From Diplonema japonicum (taxonomy: Eukaryota > Euglenozoa > Diplonemea > Diplonemida > Diplonemidae): 64,000 nucleotides of DNA. The notes beneath the pieces were generated by a model. The model was not told the origin of the DNA and did not search any database. It saw nothing but the letters and a program-made list of their open reading frames with translations. The stretch is from contig OZ025707.1 in assembly GCA_964019335.1 (NCBI GenBank), positions 295,501-359,500 of the forward strand. Direction: 5' to 3'. Positions 41,678 through 52,033 of this stretch are shown piece by piece (positions within the stretch are counted from its first letter, which is position 1; each line of letters starts with the position of its first letter). The translations under genes and the position numbers were made by a program.

Positions 41678-43000
41678 TTTCGAATCTGGGGGACCAATGT
41701 TTCCAACCTCCCTGTGGTGGTTCCTGGTAATTGTGGTTTGGAGAAACACAAGCGAAAGGGAAACTCTCGTTCTAAAGCCGTACACGTGGGGAAACCTAGA
41801 CGGGGGTGGAGAGCCCACCCTACGCGTGGCGCCAGTTAGCATCGCCCTCAACGGAGAGTCCCTTATCCCATTACATCGAACAAGGAGGTGGCTTCACCAG
41901 GTCAGGCAAGTAGCCTCCCCGCGGCATCGTGCCAGTGAAGCAAGCCTCCCACAACTCTCCAGTTGGTGTTTAATTGCTTCTGTAGCCCCTCTCCCTATTT
42001 CAATTTCCAAGCTTTCTTTACCTCTCCACTTTTACTTTCTACGGGACCACAGGGGACTTGGGAGGCTTCGGGGCGAAGTTTCACAAGGGTGGCCGCTGTG
42101 TCACATACTGCATGGCACCACTAAAATCGAGACAACTTTTTTTTTTTTTTTTTTTTTTTTGCTCGCGCGATCAACATAAGACATATCGTCAATAAGAATT
42201 TATTTTTCTTTCTTTCCCCAAACACGTGTTTCACCCGCTGTCCGGAAGAGAAGAATACCGGAGTGACAAACTCGCGGAAGCGAAAAAAGCGGATATTTTT
42301 CTCTAGTCGGCATTATCGGCTTGGGGGGGAGGACCCTTGCTTATTTCCCAATCTTCACCTTGGTGTTACTAGTGGTGTCGACCAATGTGTGCTTCACGAA
42401 TCACTTAAGGTACCTGCTCCGAGTTGGAGGAGAAAAAAAAAAGAAAAAGAAGAAATGTCGTCACCCACAGCATCACGGCGGGTTATTTTGCTGGGAGGGG
42501 GAACAATATCCAGTGGCCAGTTTCTTGCCCTTGGCAAACAGGCACTTTTGCTGTGTCCTTTTCTCGCCTCCGCAGCTGAAATACAAAGGTAAGACTGAGT
42601 CCCCCATGTGGACAACAGTGCCCACGTGCTGTCCCGAGGGTGGCACACACCCCCTGCAGACTGGAGCCTTACGGTTTCCCTCAAACACAAGGCAAAAATG
42701 GATACACTCAAGATTTGGGTTCAGGACATTATACAACGGACCCCTTCTTTGAGATACTGTTCTTCCTCCCATAAGCCCTCAGCTAAAAAAAGATTCCGGG
42801 GGGAGAAAAATGTCGGAAGAGAAAAATGCCGGAATGACAAGCTCCCGGGGAGAAAAAAAAAACCCGGATTTTTTTTTTGTGGTTTTACATTATTTGTTGG
42901 TTATTTTCATTTATTTTTTCACGTTTATTATCTTATTATTTTATTATTTTTTTTTTTTTTTAGTGGCGAAATAAGAAACTATACCCCTCAGGAAGAGCAC
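40452..43000. other. repeat-rich spacer
   Basis: Holds a diverged relative of the 22644 element start (CAGAAGGCGGCTGAG at about 40462), the CACGCATTAAG module (41091-41169), two copies of a short end-like motif (CACATACTGCA and relatives, about 41248 and 42098; others at 1515, 38140 and 55150) and long T, A and G runs. Weak coding-like patches occur at 40850-40990 (KISNFHKFPVNNGEIFRV) and 41700-42110, without reliable starts. A T tract and CCCCTCAG precede the next gene. Confidence 0.4.
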
Positions 43001-44389
43001 ATGGACATCTTTGTAACGATCCCGAATGGCGCGGTGTCTGTGGAACTGAAGGAACAGGACCTTGTGTCCGATCTGAAGGTAAAGATACGAGACGCTGCCG
43101 AAATGGATGCAGGGGTCCCCCTGGAGGTGACGAGGGAAGGCGCGGTGCTGCACGACGGGGAGCTCTTGAGCGGGCTGGGGGTCGTCGGGGGCGACACCCT
43201 TGAAGCCGACATCGGCAAGAAACAGAAGTCCATCTTGCGGCTCAGGGAACTAGGCTTCGAGGCAAACCACGAGACGCTGAAGACATCTGTATTGTCTTTA
43301 AACAGGGAGCTCGCGTGGCTCGTGGTGGAGGCAGGAGTTGACCCCAACGAGGACTATAAACCTGCTGAGAACACCGAACAGGGGTTCTGGAGTACTGTCT
43401 TGTACTGTAAGAACGCCGAGAACAGGATCAAGCTAGCCCTGGAGATCGGGGCTGACCCCAACGAGATGAACTGTATCTACGACAATGTCACAATGAGCGC
43501 ACTGTGCTACTTAATCCACGAAACAGCGTTGTTCGAAGCAGGTGCCGATCCGAACGTCCGCTGGGGCAGTCTTAACTTCATCCACCACGCCGTCGAAAAG
43601 TACAACGATTGGAGACCGGAAGCTGAATTCGACGCAATGCTGAAATCCTTCATATCCCACAAGGGGGACATCAATGCCCGTGACAGCAAGGGCCGCACAC
43701 CCCTCATCCTTGCCTGCATCCACAGAAGCCCACAAGGAGCAATGTTGCTGTTGGACCACGGGGCCGATCCGAGCATAAAGGAAAAGTCCGGAAGATCGTG
43801 CCTCTACTATGCTGTCAGGAGGGGGCTCTTATTCGATGATGTTGTGAAGCGGCTGATTTCAATGGGCCTTGGTCTGAACGATGTCTGGAGTGTTGGGCTG
43901 ACGTTTCTTCACTACGTTGCCTTGAAGCATGAAAGGAAGACAATATGCGAGTATCTGGTTTTGAAGGGTGCGGACCCCATGATTCGCAGTCACGAAGGTG
44001 CCACGCCCCTTCATCTTGCGGCCCGTAGGGGTTCTCCAGAAGTGGTGGAGTACCTAGGGCCCCTCAGCGATGTGAACGCGAAGGACAAGTTTGGTAGAAC
44101 ACCGCTTCACTATGCCGCTTTGCATCGTAAGTGGCGTGGGGCACTGCTCCTGATGCTAATTGGTGCAGAGCCTCTCCCTGATGATGAGGGGAATACCCCT
44201 CTGCACCTTGCTTCTTTGAGCGGCTGCAATGTGCTGCTTTACCATTGGCTTCGCAGCGTACACAAGTGTAGTGAAGAGGTACGCACAGCACGCAACGCAA
44301 ATGGAGAAGTGGCGAAGCAGGGTGACCTTGGCTCTAAAAAGATGCGACTTTATAAAATGATGCTGGTGAAGCACCGGTTCGGACAGTGA
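43001..44389 (+). CDS. ubiquitin-like / ankyrin-repeat protein, copy 1
   Basis: 462 residues; the ATG lies 9 nt after an acceptor-like CCCCTCAG. Residues 1-70 resemble a ubiquitin-like fold in length and pattern (MDIFVTIP start, VSDLKVKIRDAAEMDAGVP helix, HDGELLSGLGV turn) without a C-terminal Gly-Gly, so it would be an integral domain, not a processed modifier. Residues 75-440 are ankyrin repeats, some canonical (TPLHLAARRGSPEVVEYL, TPLHYAALHRK, TPLHLASLSGC), others diverged. The C-terminus is basic. Ubiquitin-like plus ankyrin architecture suggests an adaptor tied to the ubiquitin-proteasome pathway (inference). Copy 2 at 46790 is almost identical. Confidence 0.85.
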   Translation: MDIFVTIPNGAVSVELKEQDLVSDLKVKIRDAAEMDAGVPLEVTREGAVLHDGELLSGLGVVGGDTLEADIGKKQKSILRLRELGFEANHETLKTSVLSLNRELAWLVVEAGVDPNEDYKPAENTEQGFWSTVLYCKNAENRIKLALEIGADPNEMNCIYDNVTMSALCYLIHETALFEAGADPNVRWGSLNFIHHAVEKYNDWRPEAEFDAMLKSFISHKGDINARDSKGRTPLILACIHRSPQGAMLLLDHGADPSIKEKSGRSCLYYAVRRGLLFDDVVKRLISMGLGLNDVWSVGLTFLHYVALKHERKTICEYLVLKGADPMIRSHEGATPLHLAARRGSPEVVEYLGPLSDVNAKDKFGRTPLHYAALHRKWRGALLLMLIGAEPLPDDEGNTPLHLASLSGCNVLLYHWLRSVHKCSEEVRTARNANGEVAKQGDLGSKKMRLYKMMLVKHRFGQ

Positions 44390-44544
44390 AGAGAAGGGGG
44401 GCGGGGGACGGAAATGTGAGGGGGGAAAAAAAAAGAAAACCCCCCCATAATTTTAACTCTCGTTATAGTTTTTATTTCTCCCCCTCCCGGATGAAGAATG
44501 CATGAACAGGGCAGCTGGTTTTTATTTTATTCTAACCAAAAATA

Positions 44545-44960
44545 TCAAAAAAAGCAAAACAGCCCCTCCCATTATCTCCCATCGAACAAAGGAAAGTAGA
44601 ATTTCACCGGCTCTCTGGCGTGTAGCTTCTCCACGACCTCTTCGTGCCCAGTGGAACACGCCTCCCGGTGGTATAATCTCCTTTTTTCTTCTTCTTTTTC
44701 TCTTTTCTTCTTCGCCCTCCATAGTTTAACTCTCGTTGTAATTTATGTTTTCTCCCTCAAGGGAAAAAAAAAAATGTGTTTGATTTTTCTTTTTCTTAAA
44801 AAAAGATTTTTTTAGCCACAATATATAATTAAAAAAAAAGGAAAAGCTCCTCCCATTATTCTCCCATCGAACAAAAAAAAAAAGGTAGAATTTCACCGGC
44901 TCTCTGGCGTGCAGCTTCTCCACGGTCTTTTAGTGCCCAGTGGAGCATGCCTTCCCGTGA
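44545..44960 (+). repeat. 3' flanking module, two tandem copies
   Basis: A module of about 140 nt (TCCCATCGAACAAA, then CACCGGCTCTCTGGCGTG and CTTCTCCACG) occurs at about 44560-44690 and 44845-44960 and again at 48285-48410 behind the second Ub-ankyrin copy, so it was duplicated along with the genes and separately. Confidence 0.6.
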
Positions 44961-45212
44961 CATACCCTCCTTTTTTTTCTCCCTATCTTTTCTCTCCTTT
45001 CTTCGACCTCCATCACAACGATGGAACTTGTGCGTGACCTACATGGTGACCAACCTAGACGGCCATTCTGCGCGCAAAGTGGGGTCGGGCTGCTTATAGT
45101 AGTTTAACGGGGCCCTTGCCATCACGTAACTCATATATTAAACAAGTCTCGTTTTACGAGTCGCATCCAATTAATCCCCAACACAGTCCCCTCTACCTAA
45201 CAACAACAAAGA

Positions 45213-45852
45213 ATAGATGAGTACGAGCAAGGGGAGCGCCTCGGGTCCGGCGGACAGGGGTCGGTGTACAAGGCAGTGAGGAGGGTGGATGGGAAGAACA
45301 TGGAGGAGGTGCGGCACATGCTGAAGCTGAAGCACAGGAACCTGGTCCCCTGCCTTGACTTCTTCGAGACGACAAAGCAGCTGGCAAAGGAATCCCTGGC
45401 CAAGGTGTGGCAGCTTCACATCGTGATGCCCCTGTACGGAAAAGGGGACCTCTACTCATACGTCGAAAAGGAGGGACCCCTCTCTCCGGAGAATGCGGAC
45501 AGGCTCTTGCGGGAGATGGGAGGTGTCCTCCGATGGGGTAGCGACTACAAAAACAGGCACACCGGCTTACATTCACAGTAAGGGCTTCATCCACATGGAC
45601 GTGAAACCCCAAAACATCATGGTGTCCATTGGCGGCGGTGAGGAAGAAGCAGAGTTCATCCTGGCAGACCTGGGACTGTCGAAGGAGGTGTCCTCCGATG
45701 GGGTAGCGACTACAAAAACAGGCACACCGGCTTACATGGCACCTGACTTCGAGGAGGACAGCTACACCAACATGTGGGCCCTCGGGGTGACTGTGTACCG
45801 TGGTTCTCCAAGCAGACCTGAGGGATCTCTTTCTGAAATACTTGCATTCTAA
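45213..45852 (+). pseudogene. protein kinase-like gene, copy B, multiply disrupted
   Basis: Paralog of 25569-26271. The glycine loop is intact (GSGGQGSVYKAV), but the segment with the catalytic lysine (FAMKVLK) is deleted, the catalytic loop reads HMDVKPQN instead of HRD, and no in-frame ATG precedes it. A 52-nt duplication (45521-45572 copied from 45686-45737) is inserted in front of the catalytic loop at a short shared motif, GGAGGTGTCC, and shifts the frame. The activation segment (TPAYMAPDF) is well preserved. Clearly non-catalytic. Confidence 0.8.
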
Positions 45853-45954
45853 CCGGGAGCTTGTGATGGGGACTCTTCAGACCCACGTATAGTGCCTAAA
45901 ACCGCGGAGGAGCTTGGGGAACACAGGAGGTTTAACACATGAGGTTTAACACAT

Positions 45955-46471
45955 GAGGTTTGCCCGAATCGTCCTCATCCTCGACTTCGATAAGTCGTAG
46001 GTCATGTCAGGCGTTACACGGAAGGCTTGGAAGGGGGCCGATCACACGGTGACATGAGAGTCTTGAAAGATGACCACCTCTTGGCTTCTCACTGGCTGTT
46101 CTTCAGTGGCACAATGTGAGGCAGCCACACCAAGAGTTCTTCCTTCTTCTAGAAGATGGAAATTAAAATTATATTATAGTAAAAGAAGAAGCGATGATCA
46201 ATCAGCTGATGTCCGGGCATCACGAGCTGTTGAAGAAAGACTTCAAGCAACGCACTTGCGAAATATGTGCGGACCCGCAACAGAGAGAACGCTCGAACAC
46301 CTCCTCCTGAAATGCCCTGCAACCAAAGCGGCCAAGGCGAAACACTTCGACACCCTGACGCTAAAACACATCCTTGGGAAAGACCCCCGAAAAGCGATCC
46401 TATTCCTTGAAGAGACCGAAAACCTACCCCCCAAACCCACCACAGCAACCGACTATTCGCAGGGCACATGA
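45955..46471 (+). pseudogene. retroelement-derived relic
   Basis: The first part (to about 46140) is a stop-containing version of the ILDFDNTW fragment at 36831. The second part (46190-46471) encodes the Cys-knuckle tail of the same non-LTR type as 35263 (TLEHLLLKCPATKAAK, then DPRKAILFLEETENLPP) with a frameshift inside the knuckle. Confidence 0.6.
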
Positions 46472-46789
46472 AGTTACAACTCCCTCGTTATGAGAGACTG
46501 GCGTCTACCAGCTACTGGGCTACTCACAGGTATGGTGAAAGTTGAACATGGCGGGGGGGTTGTGATACCTTTGGTCTCGGCCAGGGGAAATTGTATGCGA
46601 GCCGGTGTCCCAGGAGCGCTCCGGAGCATCTGCTGCTCATGTTGGTGGCGAATGTGGTTGTTTCACCTTAGTGGTTTTTTCCTTTGTTACCAGGGTTTTT
46701 TCTGAAACTCGAGCTTATGACAAATTACGTATTTATTGTATTTCACTCTTTTCCTTCTCAAAAAGACACTGCCCCCTCAGGAAGAGCAC

Positions 46790-48184
46790 ATGGACATCTT
46801 TGTAACGATCCCGAATGACTCAACGGTGTCTGTGGAACTGAAGGAACAGGACCTTGTGTCCGATCTGAAGGCAAAGATACGAGAAGCTGCCGAAATGGAT
46901 GCAGGGGTCCCCCTGGAGGTGACGAGGGAAGGCGCGGTGCTGCACGACGGGGAGCTCTTGAGCGGGCTGGGGATCGTCGGGGGCGACACCCTTGAAGCCG
47001 ACATCGGCAAGAAACAGAAGTCCATCTTGCGGCTCAGGGAACTAGGCTTCGAGGCAAACCACGAGACGCTGAAGACATCTGTATCGTCTTTAAACAGGGA
47101 GCTCGCGTGGCTCGTGGTGGAGGCAGGAGTTGACCCCAACGAGGACTATGAACTTGCGTACAACGAACAGGGGTTCTGGAGAACTGTCTTGTACTGTAAG
47201 AACGCCGAGAACAGCATCAAGCTAGCCCTGGAGATCGGGGCTGACCCCAACGAGATGAACTGCTTCAACTACAGCGATATCACAATGAGCGCACTGTGCT
47301 ACTTAATCCACGAAACAGCGTTGTTCGAAGCAGGTGCCGATCCGAACGTCCGCTGGGGCAGTCTTAACTTCATCCACCACGCCGTCGAAAAGTACAACGA
47401 TTGGAGACCGGAAGCTGAATTCGACGCAATACTGAAATCCTTCATATCCCACAAGGGGGACATCAATGCCCGTGACAGCAAGGGCCGCACACCCCTCATC
47501 CTTGCCTGCATCCACAGAAGCCCACAAGGAGCAATGTTGCTGTTGGACTACGGGGCCGATCCGAGCATAAAGGAAAAGTCCGGAAGATCGTGCCTCTACT
47601 ATGCTGTCAGGAGGGGGCTCTTATTCGATGATGTTGTGAAGCGGCTGCTTTCTATGGGCCTTGGTCTGAACGATGCAGGGGGTATCGGGCTGGCACCTCT
47701 TCACTTCGTTACCTTGAAGCATGCAAAAAGGACAATGTGCGAGTATCTGGTTTTGAAGGGTGCGGACCCCATGATTCGCAGTCACGAAGGTGCCACGCCC
47801 CTTCATCTTGCGGCCCGTAGGGGTTCTCCAGAAGTGGTGGAGTACCTAGGGCCCCTCAGCGATGTGAACGCGAAGGACAAGTTTGGTAGAACACCGCTTC
47901 ACTATGCCGCTTTGCATCGTAAGTGGCGTGGGGCACTGCTCCTGATGCTAATTGGTGCAGAGCCTCTCCCTGATGATGAGGGGAATACCCCTCTGCACCT
48001 TGCTTCTTTGAGCGGCTGCAATGTGCTGCTTTACCATTGGCTTCGCAGCGTACACAAGTGTAGTGAAGAGGTACGCACAGCACGCAACGCAAATGGAGAA
48101 GTGGCGAAGCGAAAGGGTGACCTTGACTGTAAAAAGATGCGTGCTTATAAAATGATGCTGGTGAAGCACCGGTTCGGACAGTGA
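46790..48184 (+). CDS. ubiquitin-like / ankyrin-repeat protein, copy 2
   Basis: 464 residues, ATG 9 nt after CCCCCTCAG. Same architecture as copy 1: ubiquitin-like residues 1-71, then ankyrin repeats to about 440. Differences are confined to a few places: one extra residue in the ubiquitin-like loop (IPNDSTVS against IPNGAVS), about eight changes around residues 117-122 and 148-156, and a cluster near 300-320 (LLSMGLGLNDAGGIGLAPL against LISMGLGLNDVWSVGLTFL). Clustered changes amid otherwise near-identical DNA suggest gene conversion or selection on a few ankyrin surface positions. The 3' flank is duplicated too. Confidence 0.85.
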   Translation: MDIFVTIPNDSTVSVELKEQDLVSDLKAKIREAAEMDAGVPLEVTREGAVLHDGELLSGLGIVGGDTLEADIGKKQKSILRLRELGFEANHETLKTSVSSLNRELAWLVVEAGVDPNEDYELAYNEQGFWRTVLYCKNAENSIKLALEIGADPNEMNCFNYSDITMSALCYLIHETALFEAGADPNVRWGSLNFIHHAVEKYNDWRPEAEFDAILKSFISHKGDINARDSKGRTPLILACIHRSPQGAMLLLDYGADPSIKEKSGRSCLYYAVRRGLLFDDVVKRLLSMGLGLNDAGGIGLAPLHFVTLKHAKRTMCEYLVLKGADPMIRSHEGATPLHLAARRGSPEVVEYLGPLSDVNAKDKFGRTPLHYAALHRKWRGALLLMLIGAEPLPDDEGNTPLHLASLSGCNVLLYHWLRSVHKCSEEVRTARNANGEVAKRKGDLDCKKMRAYKMMLVKHRFGQ

Positions 48185-48900
48185 AGAGAAGGGGGGCGGG
48201 GGGGGGGGGGGGGTAAAGAAAGAAATGTGTGAAAGAAGGGCAATTGATTTTTATTTTATTCTAACCAAAATATTAAAAAAACAAAACAGCCCCTCCCATT
48301 ATTCTCCCATCGAACAAAGGAAAGTTGAATTTCACCGGCTCTCTGGCGTGTAGCTTCTCCACGGTCTTTTAGTACCCAGTGGAGCGCACCTTACCGTGAC
48401 TTTCTCTCCTTTTTCTTTTTTTCTTTTTTAAGGTGGTGGAAATATAAGAAGTACATCAGATGTATTGTTCGCTGTTGACCACCTCGTCGGTCATCACCGG
48501 TAGCGCCCGAGCGAAAAAACGTATTGCAGATGCTCAGGGTACGAACAGGCAGCAAACTGCACGAGCGCAGAATCTTGGTTACTCGGGTCGCCCCGGCTGG
48601 AGTTGAGTTGCTCACCGCACGCATTAAGGACACGACACGGAACGCAGAAGAAAAGCTACTCGGCTGCGGTGCGCCCCCTGTAATCAAGTAGACGGTTCAT
48701 GCTTCGTTGCACACTTAACGCTACTTGTTGTTGCAATCAAAGCCCCCATTTCTTTTTTCCCCCCACCCTTTTCCCTCGCCAATCTTTTTTTTAAAAAGAA
48801 TATTTGACATCGTTCTGCGTACAAATACACTACTAGTAAGGGAGGGGGAAAAGAAAATAACTCGCCTATTCAGAAAAAGGGAAAGGCCACCACACACAAA
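48185..48900. other. spacer with repeat modules
   Basis: Contains the third copy of the TCTGGCGTG module (48285-48410), the CACGCATTAAG module (48616-48691) and T/A tracts. The last 60 nt include CCTATTCAG, an acceptor-like site 33 nt before the next start. Confidence 0.5.
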
Positions 48901-50533
48901 ATGGACCTCCTGCAGAGAATAAAACAAGCAGCAGACATACCAGGGTTTGAGAAGGAGGTAGCATGCGAAGCCACGGCCACATGGGACTCAAACACGTCAC
49001 GAGGGCAGCTGGAGGTGCTGCTGCAACAGGCCCAACAGGAGCTGAAGGTAAAGGAGGAAAGGTACGACGACCTACGCAAAGAAAGCGAGGAGCTGCGGAA
49101 AGAGCACGGCGGTTACCGGGCAAAGGTGCAAGCGTGGAGGGCGCAAAGCAAAGCCGACAGAGAGTCCGCAAATAAAATGATAGTAGCGCTCCGCGGCACA
49201 GAAGGTTCCAAAGAAGACGCATACGCAGAAGGCCTCCAGGAACAAGTAAAACTGTTAAAAGAAAACTTTAGACAAGCCACGGAAAACGCGGAACGGCTAG
49301 AAGTAGACAAAGCCGCTATCGAACGCCAGTGGAAACAAGACTTCGAGGACTACAACATCAAAGTCGAACAGTGGAAAGCTCGACAGGCCACAGCAGGCAC
49401 CGCTACAGGAGGGACCGAAATGTCCTTGAAGCTACTACAATCCGAGAACGAGGTGGAGCTCTTGAAGAAGAACATCGAAGAGCTCGATAGACGGCACGCG
49501 GAAGCCGTTGGGAAAACAGAGGAACTAACAGAGAAAACGGTTCTCGACGCGGAGAAACTACGGAAATTAATTGAAACCCACGAAAAAGAAGTGAACGAGG
49601 TAAGGGGTGAATGCGAACGTGCCATGGAAAAGCTGCAAGATGGGTCGCATGTGCAATACGTCAAGGACTTGGAAAACGAGTTGAAAGGATGGCGGCAGAA
49701 GAAGAGCGAGGCTGAGGTGCCCATAACACAAAGCAGCGAAGTGGATTCAACTCAGCTTCCATCTGATCTCGGCGAGCTTCGGAAAACCCATGAAACGGAG
49801 CTGAAAAGTCTCCAAGCAGAACTGGACTCCACAATGGCGCGGCACGCTCACCTAGACGTAGCCGCTGATGAGCGCGAAGTAGCGATTCAAGAGCTGTATG
49901 ATGAAAACCTTTCTTTGAGGACCGAGATGGCAGTTACAAAGAAGGACATTGGGGGGATGGAGGTGCAACAAGCCGAATTGAAAGCGGAGTTGGAGAAGTT
50001 CAGAGAGATAAAGTGTGGTTTTTTTTTTTTTTTTTTCTTTTCCCACCCCCAAACACAATGACACAGTAAAACCCTCGAAACCCGTATTGAACTCATGGAT
50101 ACAAATGTTGCAAAGTTCAACAAAACAAATCTGAACCTTCAGAAGGAGATATCTACCCGGAATGAGGTATGTTGAGGGGTGGAAGAAAGAGGAAAAAAAA
50201 GTATAAAAAAAAAAAAAACAGACCGTGAGAAAAATGAGAATCGAGCTATCGAAGTACAAATCTGATAGCGCCGCCTTGCCCCAGCCTGATTCCAAGGCTG
50301 CCTTGCAGTACCCCACCAAGAACAGCCTGCAGAGAGGGGGGTCGGCAGACGTTTCCGCGTTGCTTCCTAAATGGAGGCAGATGAGGGTGTACCTAGGTCT
50401 TGCCTTCATCTTGCTCTTCCTCACCTTCTCGGTGTACAGCACGAAGACAATTACACAAGAAAATGAATTGCAGGAGAAGCTTGCACAGTGCATAAGGGCT
50501 AGCAAAGATGCCAACCTTGTGCGGAGCAAGTGA
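48901..50533 (+). CDS. golgin-like tail-anchored coiled-coil protein (3 exons)
   Basis: Exons 48901-50012, 50067-50166 and 50222-50533 encode 507 residues. About 30-430 is continuous heptad-rich coiled coil; residues 455-480 (RMRVYLGLAF-type segment, hydrophobic VYLGLAFILLFLTFSVYS) form a single C-terminal membrane helix followed by about 30 residues, the layout of tail-anchored golgins such as CASP or golgin-84. Splicing is supported because removal of 54- and 55-nt homopolymer-rich introns fuses three different frames into one with continued heptads and the anchor. A role in Golgi vesicle tethering is inferred from architecture alone. Unlike the coiled-coil gene at 20335 it needs both introns. 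Confidence 0.8.
50013..50066 (+). other. intron 1 of golgin-like gene
   Basis: 54 nt, GTGTGG, a T run, CCCACCCCC, ending GACACAG; phase 2. It is the only T-run intron here with GTGTG rather than GTATG. Confidence 0.8.
50167..50221 (+). other. intron 2 of golgin-like gene
   Basis: 55 nt, GTATGTTG, purine-rich, A run, then ACAG; phase 0. Confidence 0.85.
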
Positions 50534-50744
50534 GAAAAGAGTTTTCGAAGTGTGTTTTTATATTACTATTATTATCTCCAGCAAAGTTTTCTTGTGGGAG
50601 AGAACATCAGAATTCATCTTTATTTCACTGGGGCCTAATTTCAGCAAAACCCTAAAACACCTACCAAGGCTCCTTTGGGATGGGCAAGACCCAACTGCAA
50701 GAGGCGGTGGACGTAGCGGACGATGCCATACCTCGGTGCTAAAG

Positions 50745-51100
50745 ATCATCATTTGCTCTTGGGTAAAGATGTTCGCCTTTTTTGTTGACTCGCCTTCTTG
50801 GAACCTCTTGAGGTGGACCTTTAGTCGGGGGTGGTCTTGCAACTGCTTTGTTGTAATTCCTCTTCACAACCGAGTTTAGCCTTGAATAAGCTGTCCGGAC
50901 TGAACTGGCAGCAGGCCTTGTTTGTTCATGTCGTTGAAATAGAGAACGGAATCCTCTTCTTTCGGACAGATCCTTCTCTTCTTTCCTATAATTATGAAAC
51001 ACACAAAAGCGTGCCCACTCCTTTTCGTATGGCTCTTGGAAGGGGGTGAACCCTGCTGCATCCGCCTCTTGTGCAGTCGGGTTCTTGCCAAGCCTGAAGA
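50745..51100 (-). pseudogene. tyrosine recombinase N-terminal relic
   Basis: The minus strand encodes PYEKEWARFCVFHNYRK and, after a spacer, SSVRTAYSRLNSVVKR. These match in order the N-terminus of the recombinase at 57598-56703 (TYKKEW..F..F, SSLWSLYSRLNHTMK), the SAM-like core-binding domain. The catalytic domain is absent. The block lies directly against an R-LRKTL family fragment on the + strand. Confidence 0.5.
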
Positions 51101-51235
51101 AGGGCATCAACCGTCTGCGAAAGACACTGGTATCTGCCATCGGAACGAAAGCGAGGCTCCAAAAAGGAAGCATCAAAAGATCCCTAAGGGTGGTCCTCAA
51201 GTGGGATTTGCCCTTAAACATCGTCTTTTTTTTTC
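51088..51235 (+). pseudogene. R-LRKTL family 3' fragment
   Basis: 51088-51180 repeats 63506-63584 almost exactly (INRLRKTLVSAIGTKARLQK in translation) and the following 50 nt match the 3' flank of that gene (CTAAGGGTGGTCCTC and TTTGCCCTTAAACATCG). Lacks the rest of the gene. Confidence 0.65.
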
Positions 51236-52033
51236 TCTAGCCAATTTTATTTAAATTTTCGAACACACGCCCTTTCATTTTTTTTTCTTTTTTCTTTTTT
51301 CATTCTTGACAAGGGGGGAAAAAAAAGAAGGAAAAAAAAGAAGAAGAAGAAAGGAAAAAATATAAATGTCGACACCACCTGAAGCTATCATAGAGAAGCT
51401 GACACAGTGCATTCTGCAGTGCAAAGATATTGCCATGCAACACCCTGACGGACCTGAGAACATACCTGATGAAACATGGGACACGCTGCCGGACGACTTG
51501 AAAAAGATAGCAACAGACGCAATAAGCGCAGTAAGGGAGGCCTGCACGACCGAGAAACCACCTCCAGAGGAGGAGGAGGAGGGAGGAGGGAGGGCACGAA
51601 CCAACATCGGAAGCCCCGATAGAGTACCACCTACGCGGGGAACTCGAAATGTATACAAATGTTGATGTGGTGAATGAAAAAAGCTGAACCCCTTGAAGAA
51701 GAAGATGAAGTTCGCCTACATAAAGATGAATGGGGACAAGTATGAGGTTTGCGCATACCGGAACTACTACAAAGAATTCTGGAGGGCAGCCTGACACCGG
51801 CGCAAACTAATTTTTGTGAACGGCTTAAGAAGATTCAAGAAGCAGTAGCGAGCTTTGGGGTGGGGGACAAAGTCGAAAACCCGAATGAGATGCACGCCAA
51901 GCACACCCGAAGTATGGTCTATGCAGCAGTGTTTTGCTATAATGATGAAGGTAAAGACCACACTGCCGTTTACGTAGGGGAGTCGGGGGACAATGAATGC
52001 CAGCGATGGGACCATTTTGTCCTCTTTTTTAAC

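Noticed and set aside
42608-43000. N-terminal extension of Ub-ankyrin copy 1 upstream of 43001
   Set aside because: It contains T-run Phe/Leu/Tyr sequence and is not conserved in copy 2; the ATG after CCCCTCAG is shared by both copies.
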